In this document: positions 1 to 12,349 of the stretch, one piece after another
Position numbering within the stretch: the stretch's first letter is position 1
Layout: each line of letters starts with the position of its first letter
DNA from: Vanilla planifolia
Lineage: Eukaryota; Streptophyta; Magnoliopsida; Asparagales; Orchidaceae
Assembly (NCBI GenBank): GCA_023846275.1
Contig: CM043875.1
Span: forward strand, 8,923,958-8,987,957
Direction: 5' to 3'
Length of the DNA stretch: 64,000 nt
Program-made: the position numbers and the translations under genes
Notes under the pieces: model-generated
Database searches by the model: none
Told to the model about the DNA's origin: nothing
Seen by the model: only the letters and a program-made list of their open reading frames with translations

Positions 1-1470
1 GGGAAGGAGTTCGTGATGGGGAGTTGGCAGAGGGGGGCTAGTGACGGGGGGTTAGAGACGGATTGCTGGTGGCAAAATGCAGGGGACAGGACTTGAGTGG
101 CGGAAGGCAGGTTAGGAGAAGCTGACATCTATAGCTGATGGGGGAGGCATAAATGGAGAGTGAGGTACTGGGTTGTCACTAGAGACTGGATCAGGGAAAT
201 CACGGCAGGACGGAGGAGAAGGTGTGCGCGTGATGGGTAGCTGGTAACGGCTAGCTGCCGCACGTGAGAAGCCAAGACCGTTGTGTAGAATTGCTTGGCC
301 ACGTGGATCCTAGAATTTTGAATTTGAAATCCTGAGTATTCGCTCTGAGCGGGGCAGCAGGGACAGGATTAAACTGCAAAGTCATCCCGCGGTGCACCAT
401 ACCAGATCGTCCCCTTGCATGGTTCTAGGACACCTGCAGCCTTAACAGGAAGAAAGATGGCAGGAAGCAAGGTGAGGAAGAGTAACAGGAAGGTGAGGAC
501 CTCTAGGAGCAACTCGCTAGTGAGAGAATGCCTCTCTTCCACCTCTGGTAGGGAAATGATGACCGCCGAGAAGAATCTCCTCATTCCTCAAAATTCAGCT
601 GTAGCGGCGGAGGTATTAATCGAAACTACTGGAACTACTGACCCAAGGGGCAGCCCGACGAAGGAGGTGGAGGAAGCTTCAGCTGAGTTACCTGATCTTT
701 AGAGCCAGGGGGATGGATGCGGGGGAGAAAATGGAGGTCATACTGCAATTGATGGCCTGATGGAGCTGGAGGACACAACGCACATGGTTGCGGAACATGC
801 GGGGAGCAAGCGATTAGAGGAAATGATCAACCCCGAGCATGGGGATGCTGGGAGATGGGAGGCCCTCTCAACCAGGATCAGCTTCAGAGAAGCCCTAATT
901 GCAAACAGCAATGCCCCGAATAATCTTGCAACTTCCTTTGTACGTCCGACCAATATCAATGTAAAAGATCGTGCTGCGGGCATGCCAGATCATGTCGAGG
1001 GTGGAGAGGTCTTCATGTCATTGAAAGCATGTTATAGGCATATCGAATTCCACAAATTCGATCTGTTTGGGTGAGTATACAGGAACACCCTTCCATTCTC
1101 CGCCATTACACGGTTGCTGCTAAAGAGATGGGGCAACTACAAGAACTTCATGATTCTCGACCTGTCATCCCATGAGGATTGGGGGAGGACTCAACGGGCA
1201 GATGCTCCAATGAAGGATGTGGAACAGGGCAGACGGTGCAGAAAGGAGGGAACAAGGGGAAATTGCCATTACTACAGGAGGATTGTGCGGTGGACCAAAC
1301 TAAAAGCTCAGATGGCCACTACACCAAAACGATGTAGGAGAATCTCTCCTGGACTACACTTCGTGGGGCGTAAGGGACATTGAGGAGGAAGATGGAGGAG
1401 GCCTCATATGGGGAGGAGGTCCTCTGCATGACGGGAGAATTACGGGGCCGTATGAGGGCACCATTTACAA
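1..1470 (+). other. LINE 5' part, probable ORF1 region, not resolved
   Basis: Purine-rich, GC-rich sequence directly upstream of the LINE endonuclease. Short plus-strand ORFs at 415-702, 760-1074 and 1114-1383 are the longest open stretches, rich in Glu, Lys and Arg. In this family the region should hold ORF1, an RNA-binding protein with a zinc knuckle. I see no intact zinc knuckle or other recognisable ORF1 domain, so the assignment rests on position and composition only. Confidence 0.45.
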
Positions 1471-1477
1471 GTCCTAG

Positions 1478-2190
1478 GTGAAGATGCGTTTCACGGTTTT
1501 GAATATCAGAGGAGTTAGGGACAGGAAGTCAAGAAGATACCTACAAAGATTTGTACGTGAGGGGAATGTTGTAGTCGTGGCCCTGATGGAGACGAAAGCG
1601 CAATGTTTCCTAAGGAAGGATGCGGATTGGCTCCTTGGGAAGGACTGGAACTTCGTTGCTCACCCTTCGACTGGCATGTGAGCTGGTATTATTCTACTAT
1701 GGAAAAACTGGGTTTATATCACGATCATGGTGGCCTCACGTGCAAGGTGAGGCTACGTGGTGCTAGCAAGATAAATTGCTTCCTTGTTTATGGCCCTAAA
1801 GACCACTACAAGTGTCCGAAGGTCTGGGACGCTATCAGGCATGAGTCTAGTGGGGACGACCCACTCATTGTCGCAGGGGATCTCAACTTTGTGATGGCGT
1901 AAGAAGAGAAACAGGGCGGGAAGAAGTTCATCTATGGTAGGGGACAGCAAGAACTTGCTGGCTTTATGTAGGAGCTACAGCTGGTGGACATGGGCTTTAT
2001 CGGCAATCGCTTTACCTGGTGCAACGGGAAGCAAGATGGCGCAAGCATCCTGGAGCCACTTGATCGTGTCCTCATGAACTCTGCGGGGATGCAGGTCTTT
2101 CCCGAATACTCTGTGCAACATCTGTGCTGGCTTGGGTCCTATCACTACTTGCTGCTGGTTGATCTGGGATGCAGAAATCCACTGCCGAAC
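1478..2190 (+). pseudogene. LINE endonuclease (exonuclease-endonuclease-phosphatase fold), broken
   Basis: The start reads NIRGVRDRKSRRYLQRFV then VALMETKA, the usual N-terminal motif of plant LINE endonucleases (N...G, then a METK-type metal-binding Glu). A GDLN motif at 1876-1887 matches the family's GDFN. FTWCNG and LDRVL at about 2010-2070 match the conserved middle part. The terminal SDH motif reads SYH at 2137-2145, so the Asp of the catalytic Asp-His pair is lost. The frame shifts near 1660-1680, and stops at 1900-1902 and 1969-1971 interrupt it. In a live element this enzyme nicks the target DNA to create the primer for reverse transcription. Start 1478 is the first ATG before the conserved block. 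Confidence 0.85.
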
Positions 2191-2194
2191 AATG

Positions 2195-3950
2195 GAAGGC
2201 TGCAGTTCGAAAGTGTGTGGTTGGATTTTCCTCAGTCGTTCTGAGTGGTGAATCAAGCATGGCAAAGATGGGTGGGGGGAGCTTTATGGAGGCGAATATG
2301 ACCAAATTCAAGCGCTCGCTGATGGTGATGCGGAGGTGGAGCCAGGAGGAGGTGGGGAACATTGTCAATAGAAACGTGGAGCTGGAAAGAGGCATCAATG
2401 AACTGCAGAAAAGGGAATCTCGGGAGGGACTAACAGAGGAAGAGAGTATGCGACTCGGTCAAATGATCACGGCTTTCCACTGTGGTTGCGCACATGAGGA
2501 ACAATGGTGGTGGCAGCGAGCGAAAGTGCATTGGGCGCAGCTTGGGGACAGCAACACTAGTTTTTTCCATGCTGCTGTCACGGCTCGTGCACGGACAAGC
2601 CGATTACTCAGCTGAGGGATGCGGAGGACAAGGTGGCAGATACACCTGAAAGCATCAGGACTGTCCTTTCGGCTTACTTTGAAGAAAAGTGGCGATGCGG
2701 GGGCAGGCGGCCTTGCCACCGATCTCTATGCTGTCCGAAATTGTCTGCGGAGAAATGGCCTCCAAACTTGGCTACAGGGTCACCGAGAGCGAGATAATTG
2801 TGGCCATGTGGGGAATTAGGAGAAAAAGAGCCCTGGGCATTGACGGGATCACGGCGGAGTTCCTGCATGGCTATTGGGCCATCAAGCATAGGGACGTCAT
2901 TCGCGCGGTGCAGGCTTTCTTTGAAGAGCGGAGGCTGTCGGAGGATTGGAAAAACACGCTTATTGTCCCTATCCCGAAGAAGTAGGGGGCGTGCAGACCA
3001 GAGCACTTCCAACCAATCAGCCTCTGCAACACCATATATAAGTTGATGGCGCGCGTACTGGTTGAGAGGCTGAAATCGTTGATGTCAAGCTTCATCTCGC
3101 GCGAATAAGCAGCTTTTATTCCCGAGCGAAGTATCCCAGATAATGTTCGCATGGCGTAGGAGATGGGGTAAAAAATGCACACCTGCACTGCTGCTTCGGG
3201 CCTCATGGCAGTAAAGATTGACATGGAGCTGGCCTACGACAACGTGCGATGGGATTTCCTGCTCGGGATGATGAAGACTATGAGATTTCCTCTTATCTGG
3301 TGTGAATGGATCGTAGCATGCATTACATTTTCAGATTTGGTGTTCTCATCAATGGCTCTCACCTTCCTTGGGTGGTGGCATAGCGGGGACTCCGGTAGGG
3401 ATGTCCGCTTTCACCCTACCTGTACGTTATGGATACATAATTCTTATCAGTGCTGGTGAGAGACTACGAGACGAAGCAGCTGCTCGGATTCAAACTTGGA
3501 CAACACGCACCACGGATTTCGCAGCTCCTATATGCAGATGATGTGTTATTGTTTGCTCTCGTCACGCGAGAGGCCGCACGCGTTGTGTAGAGAATCATGC
3601 AGACATTCGGGGAAGCTGCAGGGCTGCACGTCAACCTTCTGAAATCCAAAGTATATTTCAATATGAAGATCAGCAAGAAGAAAGCTAGGCTGGTGTCGAG
3701 GAGATTTCATATGGAGCATGGCCAGATGCTCAGGTACCTCGGGGTCCCTATTGCTACGAGGCGCCTGAATAAAGCTGACCTCAATTTCCTGCTTCAGAGG
3801 ATTGACGCAGCGGTGGTCAGTTGGCGAATTCGTCCGCTGTCGCTCGCGGGTAGAGCTGCCTTGGCCTCCTCTGTTCTCACTACTATCCCAAGTCACATTC
3901 TGCGTCATTGTGCTGTGTCAGCGGGAGTAATTGATGACATGTAAAAGAGA
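2195..3950 (+). pseudogene. LINE reverse transcriptase, broken
   Basis: The linker upstream has the typical LGDSNTSFFH at about 2545-2575. The RT itself shows GIDGITAEFL (about 2838-2868), TLIVPIPKK before 2983, the QPISLCNTIYKLMARVL block (about 3010-3060), KIDMELAYDNVRW (3211-3252), and YADDV at 3531-3545, the catalytic metal-binding loop, which is intact. The frame is interrupted: stops at 2983-2985 and 3106-3108, more stops before 3175, and frame changes near 2610 and between 3370 and 3530. The domain order and linker to a downstream zf-RVT are those of plant L1-clade elements. The function is lost in this copy. Confidence 0.9.
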
Positions 3951-4589
3951 ATGAGAAAGTTTTTATGGAATGGGACGAGCAGTGCGCACTTGAAGCATTA
4001 TGCGCCCTGGGATTTTGACACTTTGTCGAAGGCCGTCGGCGGGCTTGGACTTTGGGACTTCCGCGTATGGTAGCGTGTGCTGCAAATGAAAAATTGCAAA
4101 CACATTCTTAGCCACGAGGTGAGCCTTTGAGTAGAAATTATGAGGCGGAAGTACACGATGATGAATCTTGTTATGAAAGTTCCCCAGAACGCATCTCATG
4201 CGTGTAGACTGGTGCTGGAGGCAATGCCAGAGGCAATGTCGATCTTTGTCTAGCGAATCGGCGATGGGAGGATGGTGAGATTCACAAAGGATAATTGGCT
4301 AGGCATCCTTCCACTTTGCTGCTGGCCGACCTTCATCAACATGAACATCATTTGGCTAGCGAGCATGGCTGATTGCATCACTGTTGTCGGGGACTGGGAG
4401 GTGGACAATATCCGTGCATGGGCGGGCGATGAGCTGATTGATAGAATTTTGCATCTCCTTAGAGAGCCTGGACGTTGGCTCAGAACACCCTCCTTTAGAA
4501 GCACACCGAGACGGCGAGAGTCGATAGCGGGAGAATCTATACGCACATGGTGTGCGGAGCTGATGACACTTCAAGCGGGTTGGCCGGAG

Positions 4590-4840
4590 TCATGCAGACA
4601 AGATGAGGGGCATTTGGAAGATTAAAGCAGTGCCAAGGGTGCGAATGTTCATGTGGCGAGTCGTCGGTGACTTTCTCCTTATGCCGTCGTGGCTGGCCCG
4701 CAGGGGAATGCTCGAGAACAGCAGCTGCCAATGGGGCTGTGCGGCAGAGGAATCCATGCAACACGTGTTCTGGGACTGCTCGCACGCACAAGAACTCTGG
4801 GATGACTGCCAGACCCATGGGGCAGTGGCTGCGCTGGGAC
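4590..4840 (+). pseudogene. LINE zf-RVT zinc-binding region
   Basis: The reading frame at 4603-5154 opens with a W-K-x(3)-V-P-R-V-R-M-F-M-W-R stretch and then has CQWGC, about ten residues, HVFWDCSHAQELW. This is the Cys/His pattern of the zf-RVT domain that follows the reverse transcriptase in plant LINEs and joins it to RNase H. This stretch is open and is one of the better preserved parts of the element. The sequence between the end of RT (about 3950) and 4590 keeps weak similarity only (for example a GGLGLWDFRV-like stretch near 4040) and is broken by stops. Confidence 0.82.
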
Positions 4841-5139
4841 GGCCGACAGGTGCGGGTGCCGAGCTGACTTTCCTCAAACAGCTACTGAGGTTCATGGGTT
4901 CGCCAGAAGCACGACGTGGAGCTGGCGCTGGGCATACTGCCATGTTGGCCACCACCATGTACTACATCTGGGCAAGGAGGAATGCGTTGAGGCATAACAA
5001 TCCGATGGCCATGCTGTACATGCAGCTAAGGATTATCGAGATCGTGGTGATTACTGCAACAAGACAACATAACTTCTATTCATCCCTGTCCAACGGGAAT
5101 CCTTGCAACTCTTTAGACCTGCTTGTAACCCATGGTTGG

Positions 5140-5624
5140 GTTCCCCCCCAATAGAATGGATAAAAGTGAATTGCAATGCTGCGGTAGGGGATAACACTGC
5201 TGGCCTTGGCCTGGTAGTCAGAGACTGCATGGGGAGGCCGCTCTTGGTGGCTGGTAAGAGGGTTTTCTCTCAGGCTGCCGAAGCGATGGAGGTCCAGGCT
5301 ATGCTCAAGGCCCTTAACATGCTTAGGGGTTCCCTTCCCCACCACAGGGTCGTGGAGATTTAGACTGACTCGTTGACAGTGCTTCAGGAGGTCCGTGAGA
5401 TGATATCCCACCCCCCTGTGGCTTGCCACTTTGCTGAAACTGTCAGGTACGCCAGATGTCTGGAGGAAATTAGGTTTTCTCATATCCATAGAGAAGGGAA
5501 TGCGCCTACTGACTGGGTGGCACATGCTGTATGCTGTAATGAGTTCGTATGGGAATCCAGGGAATCCCTTCCTAAGCCCCTCATCAAACTTATGCTATTA
5601 GATTTCATGTTTGATTCTCCGTGA
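5140..5624 (+). pseudogene. LINE RNase H domain, broken
   Basis: Frame 5103-5363 reads IKVNCNAAVGDNTAGLGLVVRDCMG, the start of the plant RNase H-like (RVT_3) domain. The family usually has VDGA at this point, so the first catalytic Asp is replaced (NCNAAV). AEAMEVQAMLKAL keeps the second acidic position, TDSLTVLQEV keeps the third, and HIHREGNAPTDWVAHA is the conserved C-terminal motif with its Asp. One TAG at 5361-5363 interrupts the frame just before TDS, which continues in frame to 5624. The domain would degrade RNA in the RNA-DNA hybrid. A 3' UTR of roughly 75 bases follows before the A-rich end. Confidence 0.85.
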
Positions 5625-5710
5625 GGATCTCATAATTGAAATACTTGTATGACTTATGCCACTTTTGATTTTAATATATTATAGTTTTATCAAAAACAAA
5701 GAAATGTAGG

Positions 5711-6365
5711 TTTGAGTTTAAGAAAAATTTACTAAGTTTGAGAGATCAGACTAACACAATGTTGGTTATTATAAGGTATGATTTTTATTTACTGGGAGTT
5801 TGTATGCTAGAAAGCATATGAGGTGATGAGCATATTGTTTTTGTGGATTACATGAGAATGTATAATATGATATGTTGTATTATACTATACTACAGATTTA
5901 CATATTTTACGGATTGAAAAATGAGCAGTTGAGTAATGGGAAAGTAATAATTTAATATAATTTAAGAAACAAATATAAAGTAAGAACTCACATATTCATA
6001 TAGCAAATTCACCCAAATATATCCAATCTTTTTAGCATGAAAGAATATTTAGCTCTTTGTCTTAAAAGGTTTAACATCCCTTAATTTTTATAAACGAAAG
6101 AACTCAAAAAGAGTAATATTTCTGACTATTCTTAGAAAATGCTTTCATGCTCACTCTTTCTTGTGCTTACCTTCATGACATCTATAATATTTATAGATTG
6201 TAAATGATACATGCTTAATATTAAAAATTATTTTGCAAAAAATTGTACATTGTTAAAAGGATGTATGACATCAAAAAAATAAAGTGAATGGTGAAATAAT
6301 GCTTACTAATTATTTGGAACCTCATGACACCAAGCTAATGAAAATCAAAATTTTATTAGTATTAA
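5711..6365. repeat. AT-rich repeat, copy A of a diverged direct duplication
   Basis: Sequence from the TTTGAGTTTAAGAAAAATTT start to the block ending in TTTATTAGTATTAAATTA recurs in the same order and orientation about 890 bases downstream. Shared landmarks include GTTGTATTATACTATAC, AATGCTTTCATGCTCACTCT and GGAACCTCAT. The copies differ by many substitutions and small indels. No coding potential or terminal structure is seen, so the repeat family is unknown. Confidence 0.8.
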
Positions 6366-6597
6366 ATTAAAAGAGTGTTGGGATTATTGCAAGTAAATTT
6401 CATACCATTACGATGTTATACATCGTTTGGTACAAAGGACTTTGGTCATAAGGTTACAACTTAGTTGTGCAAGGGCCTATTGAAGGTATTGTATTGGACA
6501 AATTTTTGAATTATATTAAAACATTAAGCACTAAGTTATTGTTGAATAGCAAAGTTAGTCATATAAAGACAATATGTGTATCATGTTGTATGATCAG

Positions 6598-7262
6598 TTT
6601 AAGTTTATGAAAAATTTGCTAAATTTAAGAGGTCAAAGGAGCACAATGTTAGCTATCAAAAGGTATGATTTTAATTTATTGGGAGTTTATATGCTAAAAA
6701 ATGTATGAGTTGGATTGCATATCGTTTTTATGAGTTGCAAAAAAATGTATAATATAATATGTTGTATTATACTATACAATAGACTTACAAAATTTAAAGA
6801 TGGGATAAAATGAACAGTTGAGAAATGAGAAAGTAATGTTTTAATCTAACTAAAATAACAAATATAAAATATGACCTCACATTTTAATATAATAAACTCA
6901 CCTAACTATATTTAATCTTTTAAGCATAAAAGAATACTTAGCTCTCTGTCTTAAAATGTTCAACATCCCTTAATCTTTATAAAAAAAAGAACTAAAAAAG
7001 AATAATATTTCTTATTATTCTAAGAAAATGCTTTCATGCTCACTCTTTCATATGCTTACCTTCATGGCATTTATAATATTTATAAATTACAAATAATACA
7101 TGTTTAAAATTAAAAATCTTTTTTGTAAAAAATTTTGTATCCTTAAAAGAATGTATGCCATCTCAAAGAAATAAAATAAATGGTGACATAATGTTTATAA
7201 ATTATTTGGAACCTCATCACATCGACTTGGTGAAAATCAAAATTTTTTAAGTATTAAAAAAG
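6598..7262. repeat. AT-rich repeat, copy B of the same duplication
   Basis: Colinear with 5711-6365; the offset is about 887 at the start and 892 at the end, so few net indels separate the copies. The 230 bases between them (6366-6597) are not duplicated and show no ORF. Confidence 0.8.
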
Positions 7263-9600
7263 ATCAAATATTAAAAACAAGATATTTATAAGTTTCAAAT
7301 TTTTTTACAAATTAATTAAAATATTAAATAAATTAAAAAAATAAATGAAAATTTATTTGGACATAAAACTTGAAATGATAAATTTCATAAAATTTTCTTG
7401 ACACAAAGGGATGTGCAACGTATATAAAATAAAAAGTCAGTTAATTTTAAAAAATAATAAAATAATTTTTATTGGGATTTCTAAATTTAGAAAATTAAAA
7501 TTACTAAAGACATTAAATGATGTTAAAAACTATGAAAATTGATTAATGTATAGAATTAATTAGAAGAGAATGATGGATATAAAAACTAATTTTCAGAAGA
7601 TTATTTGATGGAAAAATACACAAAAAAAAAAGTAACTGAAAGGTTAAAGTTCATTTCCTAAAACTCAAACCCTGAAGCAGTTTTGACAGAATATAATAAA
7701 TACAAATTTGTTTGATGCGATCATTTCTTGAAAATAAAAAAATAAAAATAAAAAAGTAATAGTTCGGAAGAGTTACGGCATTTATTAAAAAGGAATAAGT
7801 GGTCAAAAACTGAAAATTTTTATTTCTCATGAGAACTGTGAGTTAGAAGAGGTCCAAGCGTGTGGCTGAAAAAAAAAAAAAGGAGAGAATTCGGTGCAAA
7901 AGTGAGGGGTATTTGTGTTGGAATTGAGGAAAATTTGGGTTATCTAGAATAGTGAAGTAGGTTAATTGAGAGGGAAAATAAATTTTGAAATTTTTATTTT
8001 AAAAGAGTAAGAGGAGAAAAAAATAAAGAACATAATTATGTCTTGGTGAATTTAAGAATGATCGTGCAAATATGAAATAGATTATTTAGAATAATCATTA
8101 GTCAAAATTTTAAGGTAAATAAACTTATATTTATCTACTTAATTATTGATTGTTTGATGAATACTAATTGTTTAGCAAATTTGTCAAATGATTAACTTAA
8201 GAATGATTATTCTTATTACTTATTAATCTTTTATCAGTGATTGATTCACATGAGATTATCATAAGTTATTTATGCTATTTGTTATAGATTGCTTCAATTC
8301 AATTTGTTGCATATTACAAAAATGAACAATTAGTGATGATGATTACTAAAGTGAAAAGATAAATAATATTAAAAGGTAAGTAAAATTAGGTAAAAATATT
8401 GTCAATAAAGGATTAAGGTAATTTAAAAAAATACACAGATATTGATTATATAAAATAGCAATGATCATTCCATAATAATTATTTCAAAGATGAGTAAAAA
8501 AAGTCATTATGTTGGTTATCAAAATTGATGATTATCATTTCAAAATGGGATGATTTGTAGATAAGTCAAATGAGTCATAATTTAAGGCCATTTTTATTCG
8601 AAATATGAAATTTAAAATTTTATTCTAAAACAATTAAAAGAGAAAAAAAATAAAAAAATAGAATAATTAAAGAAACTTACAAGTTATTATTATAGAGATA
8701 TTAGATAATTTGAATCATAAATAATATTTTATTCTACTACATATCACATAATATGTTATGTTATTTTTACCAACATGTGGTATGACCCAAATATTATTTA
8801 TTTTACATATATGTACAAAATTTTGTCATTGAATAAGTAATGGTTTGCTTAATTTGTTTTTGGCCTAATACTTTCAGTGAAAATGAGTTCAATCATGCAT
8901 CTACTTAAGAGAAATAAGGAATAGCATCACGAGCACTTTGCCCAAATGTTTATTTACTTATATTGTTAGTTTTATTAGCTACTATTCTGCCAATTAATTA
9001 TATTTTGATTTAGTATAGATGCAACATTATGAAAATAAATGCAAAAGAAGTGCATTTACAATCCTAAGTGTCTTCTTTCTTTTTTCTTATAATGTTATTA
9101 TAGAATTATCCCAAAGAGTGTTGTCTATTATATGTAAAAAGCTAAAAAAATATGTTTTAATCCCTTTTTAAAAATTTGGTGAATATCTTTGAACATGTTA
9201 AACATGACTTTTCCTCAAATTCTTAGTTTTCTAGTGAATATATTTCTCACCTTGTTTTTTTTGATAAATTATCATTTAATGCATCACATAAGTTGTTGGA
9301 TTAATAAACATTTCATTCATTAATAATTTATTAGGTAAGGCATATTATGAATATTTCAATGAGTTGGTTTGTATGCTCCAAAAAAGCTCATTTTTGTGAT
9401 TATATTCTTAACATTTTTACATAAGCACATATAATAATATTTTTAATAAATTTTTATTTGCTTTTTTAACAATTAAAAGATCTCTCAAGGATGACCATTT
9501 GTTCCTATACTTTGAAGATTCTCACTTTATAGGGTTTCAAAACTTTTTGAAATTGTTTCACAAGACTTTAGCAATTGGTACTCTCTTTTCTTTAGAGTGG
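7263..9600. other. AT-rich intergenic sequence, nothing recognised
   Basis: Long A- and T-runs, no ORF above background, no RNA gene and no clear terminal repeats. The stretch around 8100-8600 is rich in short ATGATTATC/GATAATCAT-like words on both strands, which could be a decayed MITE, but no paired ends were found. Confidence 0.5.
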
Positions 9601-9601
9601 C

Positions 9602-9832
9602 TTGTCTATACCAAGGTTTTCAACCATACTACATCCAGATCTCTCATTGTCTATGCTACCTCATCTTGTTCTTGACATGAAAAAGAAGTTAGGCATTGTG
9701 ATTGGCTTAAGGATGTTGGTTGGTTTATTGAGAGGTAATCTGGTTTGCAAAACCACGTTAAAGTCCTTGAAGGATAGGATGTTGAGAAAGGTGAATGCCT
9801 CTATTCAAGTGTTTGAGGACCTTAGAAAATAA
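9602..9832 (+). CDS. Small ORF of 76 residues, doubtful
   Basis: The frame opens MSIPRFSTILHPDL and ends FEDLRK. It lies in a patch slightly less AT-rich than its surroundings (about 9590-9960). The predicted product is basic with a hydrophobic middle (LVGLLRGNLVC). I recognise no family, no splice context and no partner exon. It could be a relic exon or a chance ORF; the latter is more likely in sequence of this composition. Confidence 0.15.
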   Translation: MSIPRFSTILHPDLSLSMLPHLVLDMKKKLGIVIGLRMLVGLLRGNLVCKTTLKSLKDRMLRKVNASIQVFEDLRK

Positions 9833-10129
9833 ATGGTTTCTTTCAAAGATGATGTGTATGTATTTATTAATTCTCTTGCAACCCCTAAATCTTTTATTAA
9901 TACTTTATCAAAGAGTGTGTGTATATTTGGCCCCGCTCACATGACCTCTCTGTCATGGACCTTGAATGTCTAGCGTATTCCCTCTATGTTTTTTTTTATA
10001 TAATAACATCAAGGAATCTTATGTTAATGGGTAGATCTTTATGTTTAATGATGCATTTATATTCAATAGTAAGGTTTTAGAGGTAGAAGAGTATACGCTT
10101 GATAGGGCCTCACCTAATTAAGCCACAAA
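9833..10129. other. AT-rich intergenic sequence, nothing recognised
   Basis: No ORF or repeat structure identified. It continues the slightly less AT-rich patch that holds the small ORF before it. Confidence 0.4.
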
Positions 10130-10511
10130 AACTAATAATAAAATGAGATTAAACATTAATAACTAATACATAGGGATCTAACAACCAAGGTAAAGACCAA
10201 ACAATAAGAGAAATCTAAATTACCTATATATTAAAAATATAAACAAAAGATCTTAGCTTCAAAATTGCATGTGAAAAATTATAAAATAAAATTTATTGAA
10301 ATAATATTATATGCTAGCAATACATATAAAACCATCACATATAGAAATCCACATAAAACTATCTTGTAATAGAAGTTTACTCATTGACCTCTCTACTCAG
10401 TAGTATCCTCATCCATAACATTATATTTTATCTCTTGGAGTAGTAGAGACATAACTTATGATATAAATATTAACAACACTTTATACAATTTAGCATATAA
10501 CTTAATAAGAT

Positions 10512-10550
<39 letters not shown>

Positions 10551-12330
10551 TAATATAATAATTAAAGTAATATAAATATCACATGATGAAAAAATGATAA
10601 CTAATAATTATGATATAAAAAAGTAACATGTGCATCAGTGATCAAATGATAACTAATAAATATAAATGAAACATAATGAAATATAAGAATACATTTCTTA
10701 ATTTGTTAAAAAATTTTCAAATTTATTTCTATTGTATTTTATGGACTCAATATTTGTTATGACCATTATTCTCTTGATCCAATAACAACCATGTTTATGT
10801 CTAAATGACCTCTAACTAATATCCATTCACAAAGTTATGGATTTCAAACTTTAATAAGCCACTTTACAGTGTAGTGCATATCTAGTATCATATTAAGTGT
10901 AGCCTCTAGTTGTATGCTTAGTTAGTTTACATAAAATGTTAATAACATATTTGATGATATCATAGCACCAACAAGTTATAATCTTTAAACCTATATTGCA
11001 CCACAAATCTTAGGTAAATTCCTTTATATTATTCTACTTCATTTTCAACCTAGTTTTTATTTATGCATTTTATTATTTCAAAAAAATAATTAAAAATCTA
11101 TTGTGACATATAACACATTAACTAATATGATACACATAAAATTTATTTTTATAGTATGCTAAACATTAAAATCCATAATAAAAGATAGCATGTAAAAATA
11201 TCTAAATTTGAGAATACTTCATGGGTTAATTTAATTTTATATTTACAGCATAGTTATCAGGTTTACTTGAATTCAAGAAGAAGACTCATTGTCTAGTCTC
11301 TTTCTCAAAATGTTATACAATGTTATGCATATATATCAATTATTACATTAATAAAAATATCTAATACTCTGGAGATTACACAACTTAACATTTCTTTATT
11401 TTTATTTTGTCACAAAAACATCATATTATATGATTCTCTATATTATATATAATGTAATCATCATCTGTCCTTACCATCATACTATCTAATTAAAACATGT
11501 TTTGTCTATAACTAATCATATTATATGACCAAAACCATCATACAATATGATTCACTTTATTATGCTGCTCTTACTAATTGATAACTTGTTATACAATATG
11601 TTGGGTTAATCATATAGTATGACCAATTTATAAATATTATATGATGCCTTAAAGAATCATACAATCAACTTGTTTCTAAACCAACTTAAGTTTTTCATAC
11701 AATATGATTAAACCCATCATATTGTATGAACCCTTCAAAATGACATGAACTCTCTTTGAAACTTTTTTATTTTAACCAAAATCACTTCTAAGCCTTCTCG
11801 AATCATCAAAAATATGCTTCTTCTACTTACAATAGCTATGACTATCTAATTTTATTATAAACGAGAGATTTAAATTACAAATTGGATTAAATCCCTTATT
11901 TGGACTATCAGAAATATGCTTTTTCTTGTGTGTATTTTAGGTCATGCATCTAAAGCTCTTATAGGATCAATAAATTAGAGAACTTTGATAATATGTCCCA
12001 TGGAGCAGTCTACAAGTAAATAATGTCAAGTAATGTTGGTGGCTATACTCTAACTATGACTTAAATGGTATATCAAGGAGCTATTGATTAGACTCTTAGT
12101 AGAGCAGCTAACCATTAGAAGTCTATCTCTAAAACATCTACTAAGTTGATTATTTGTCCTATTACTTGGTTACATATGATATAATTTGGTTACATAATAT
12201 TATTTATTTACTTATATTATTATTGATTTCTTATGCATTATTATTTTAATAACTATACAAAATATTTTATTATTTTAATAGATATAAAAATGCTTTAAAG
12301 TAATAAATACATAAAACATGATTTAAAAAA
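10130..12330. repeat. Probable LTR-derived fragment with palindromic ATCATA...TATGAT boxes
   Basis: No coding sequence. The composition and parts resemble the long LTRs elsewhere in the window, above all the end parts of the 25864-30047 and 40162-43847 copies. From about 11420 to 11735 words of the form CATATTATATGATT, CATACAATATGATT and ATCATATTGTATGA recur many times, in both orientations. I could not define LTR ends, a primer site or a second copy, so this may be a solo or truncated LTR. Confidence 0.4.
10519..10547. repeat. (AT)n microsatellite
   Basis: Uninterrupted alternating AT of about 29 bases. Confidence 0.95.
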
Positions 12331-12349
12331 TAACAAAAATCTCAACCAA

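Larger units (their letters stand above)
1..5700 (+). mobile_element. LINE (plant L1 type with RNase H), decayed, 5' end outside the window
   Basis: A non-LTR retrotransposon that copies itself by target-primed reverse transcription. Domains in order are an apurinic-like endonuclease (about 1478-2190), reverse transcriptase (about 2620-3950), a zf-RVT zinc-binding region (about 4600-4830) and RNase H (about 5150-5560), all on the plus strand. The 3' end is short and A-rich (about 5670-5705), as expected for a LINE tail, and there are no LTRs. The reading frame is spread over all three plus frames with many stops, so it is a dead copy. Its base composition is close to half GC, in sharp contrast with the very AT-rich sequence after 5700, so the boundary is easy to see. 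The 5' end and any target-site duplication cannot be judged because the window begins inside or near it. Confidence 0.93.

Noticed and set aside
8100-8600. Possible MITE with ATGATTATC-type ends
   Set aside because: Short words recur on both strands, but no paired terminal inverted repeats with a flanking duplication could be set.
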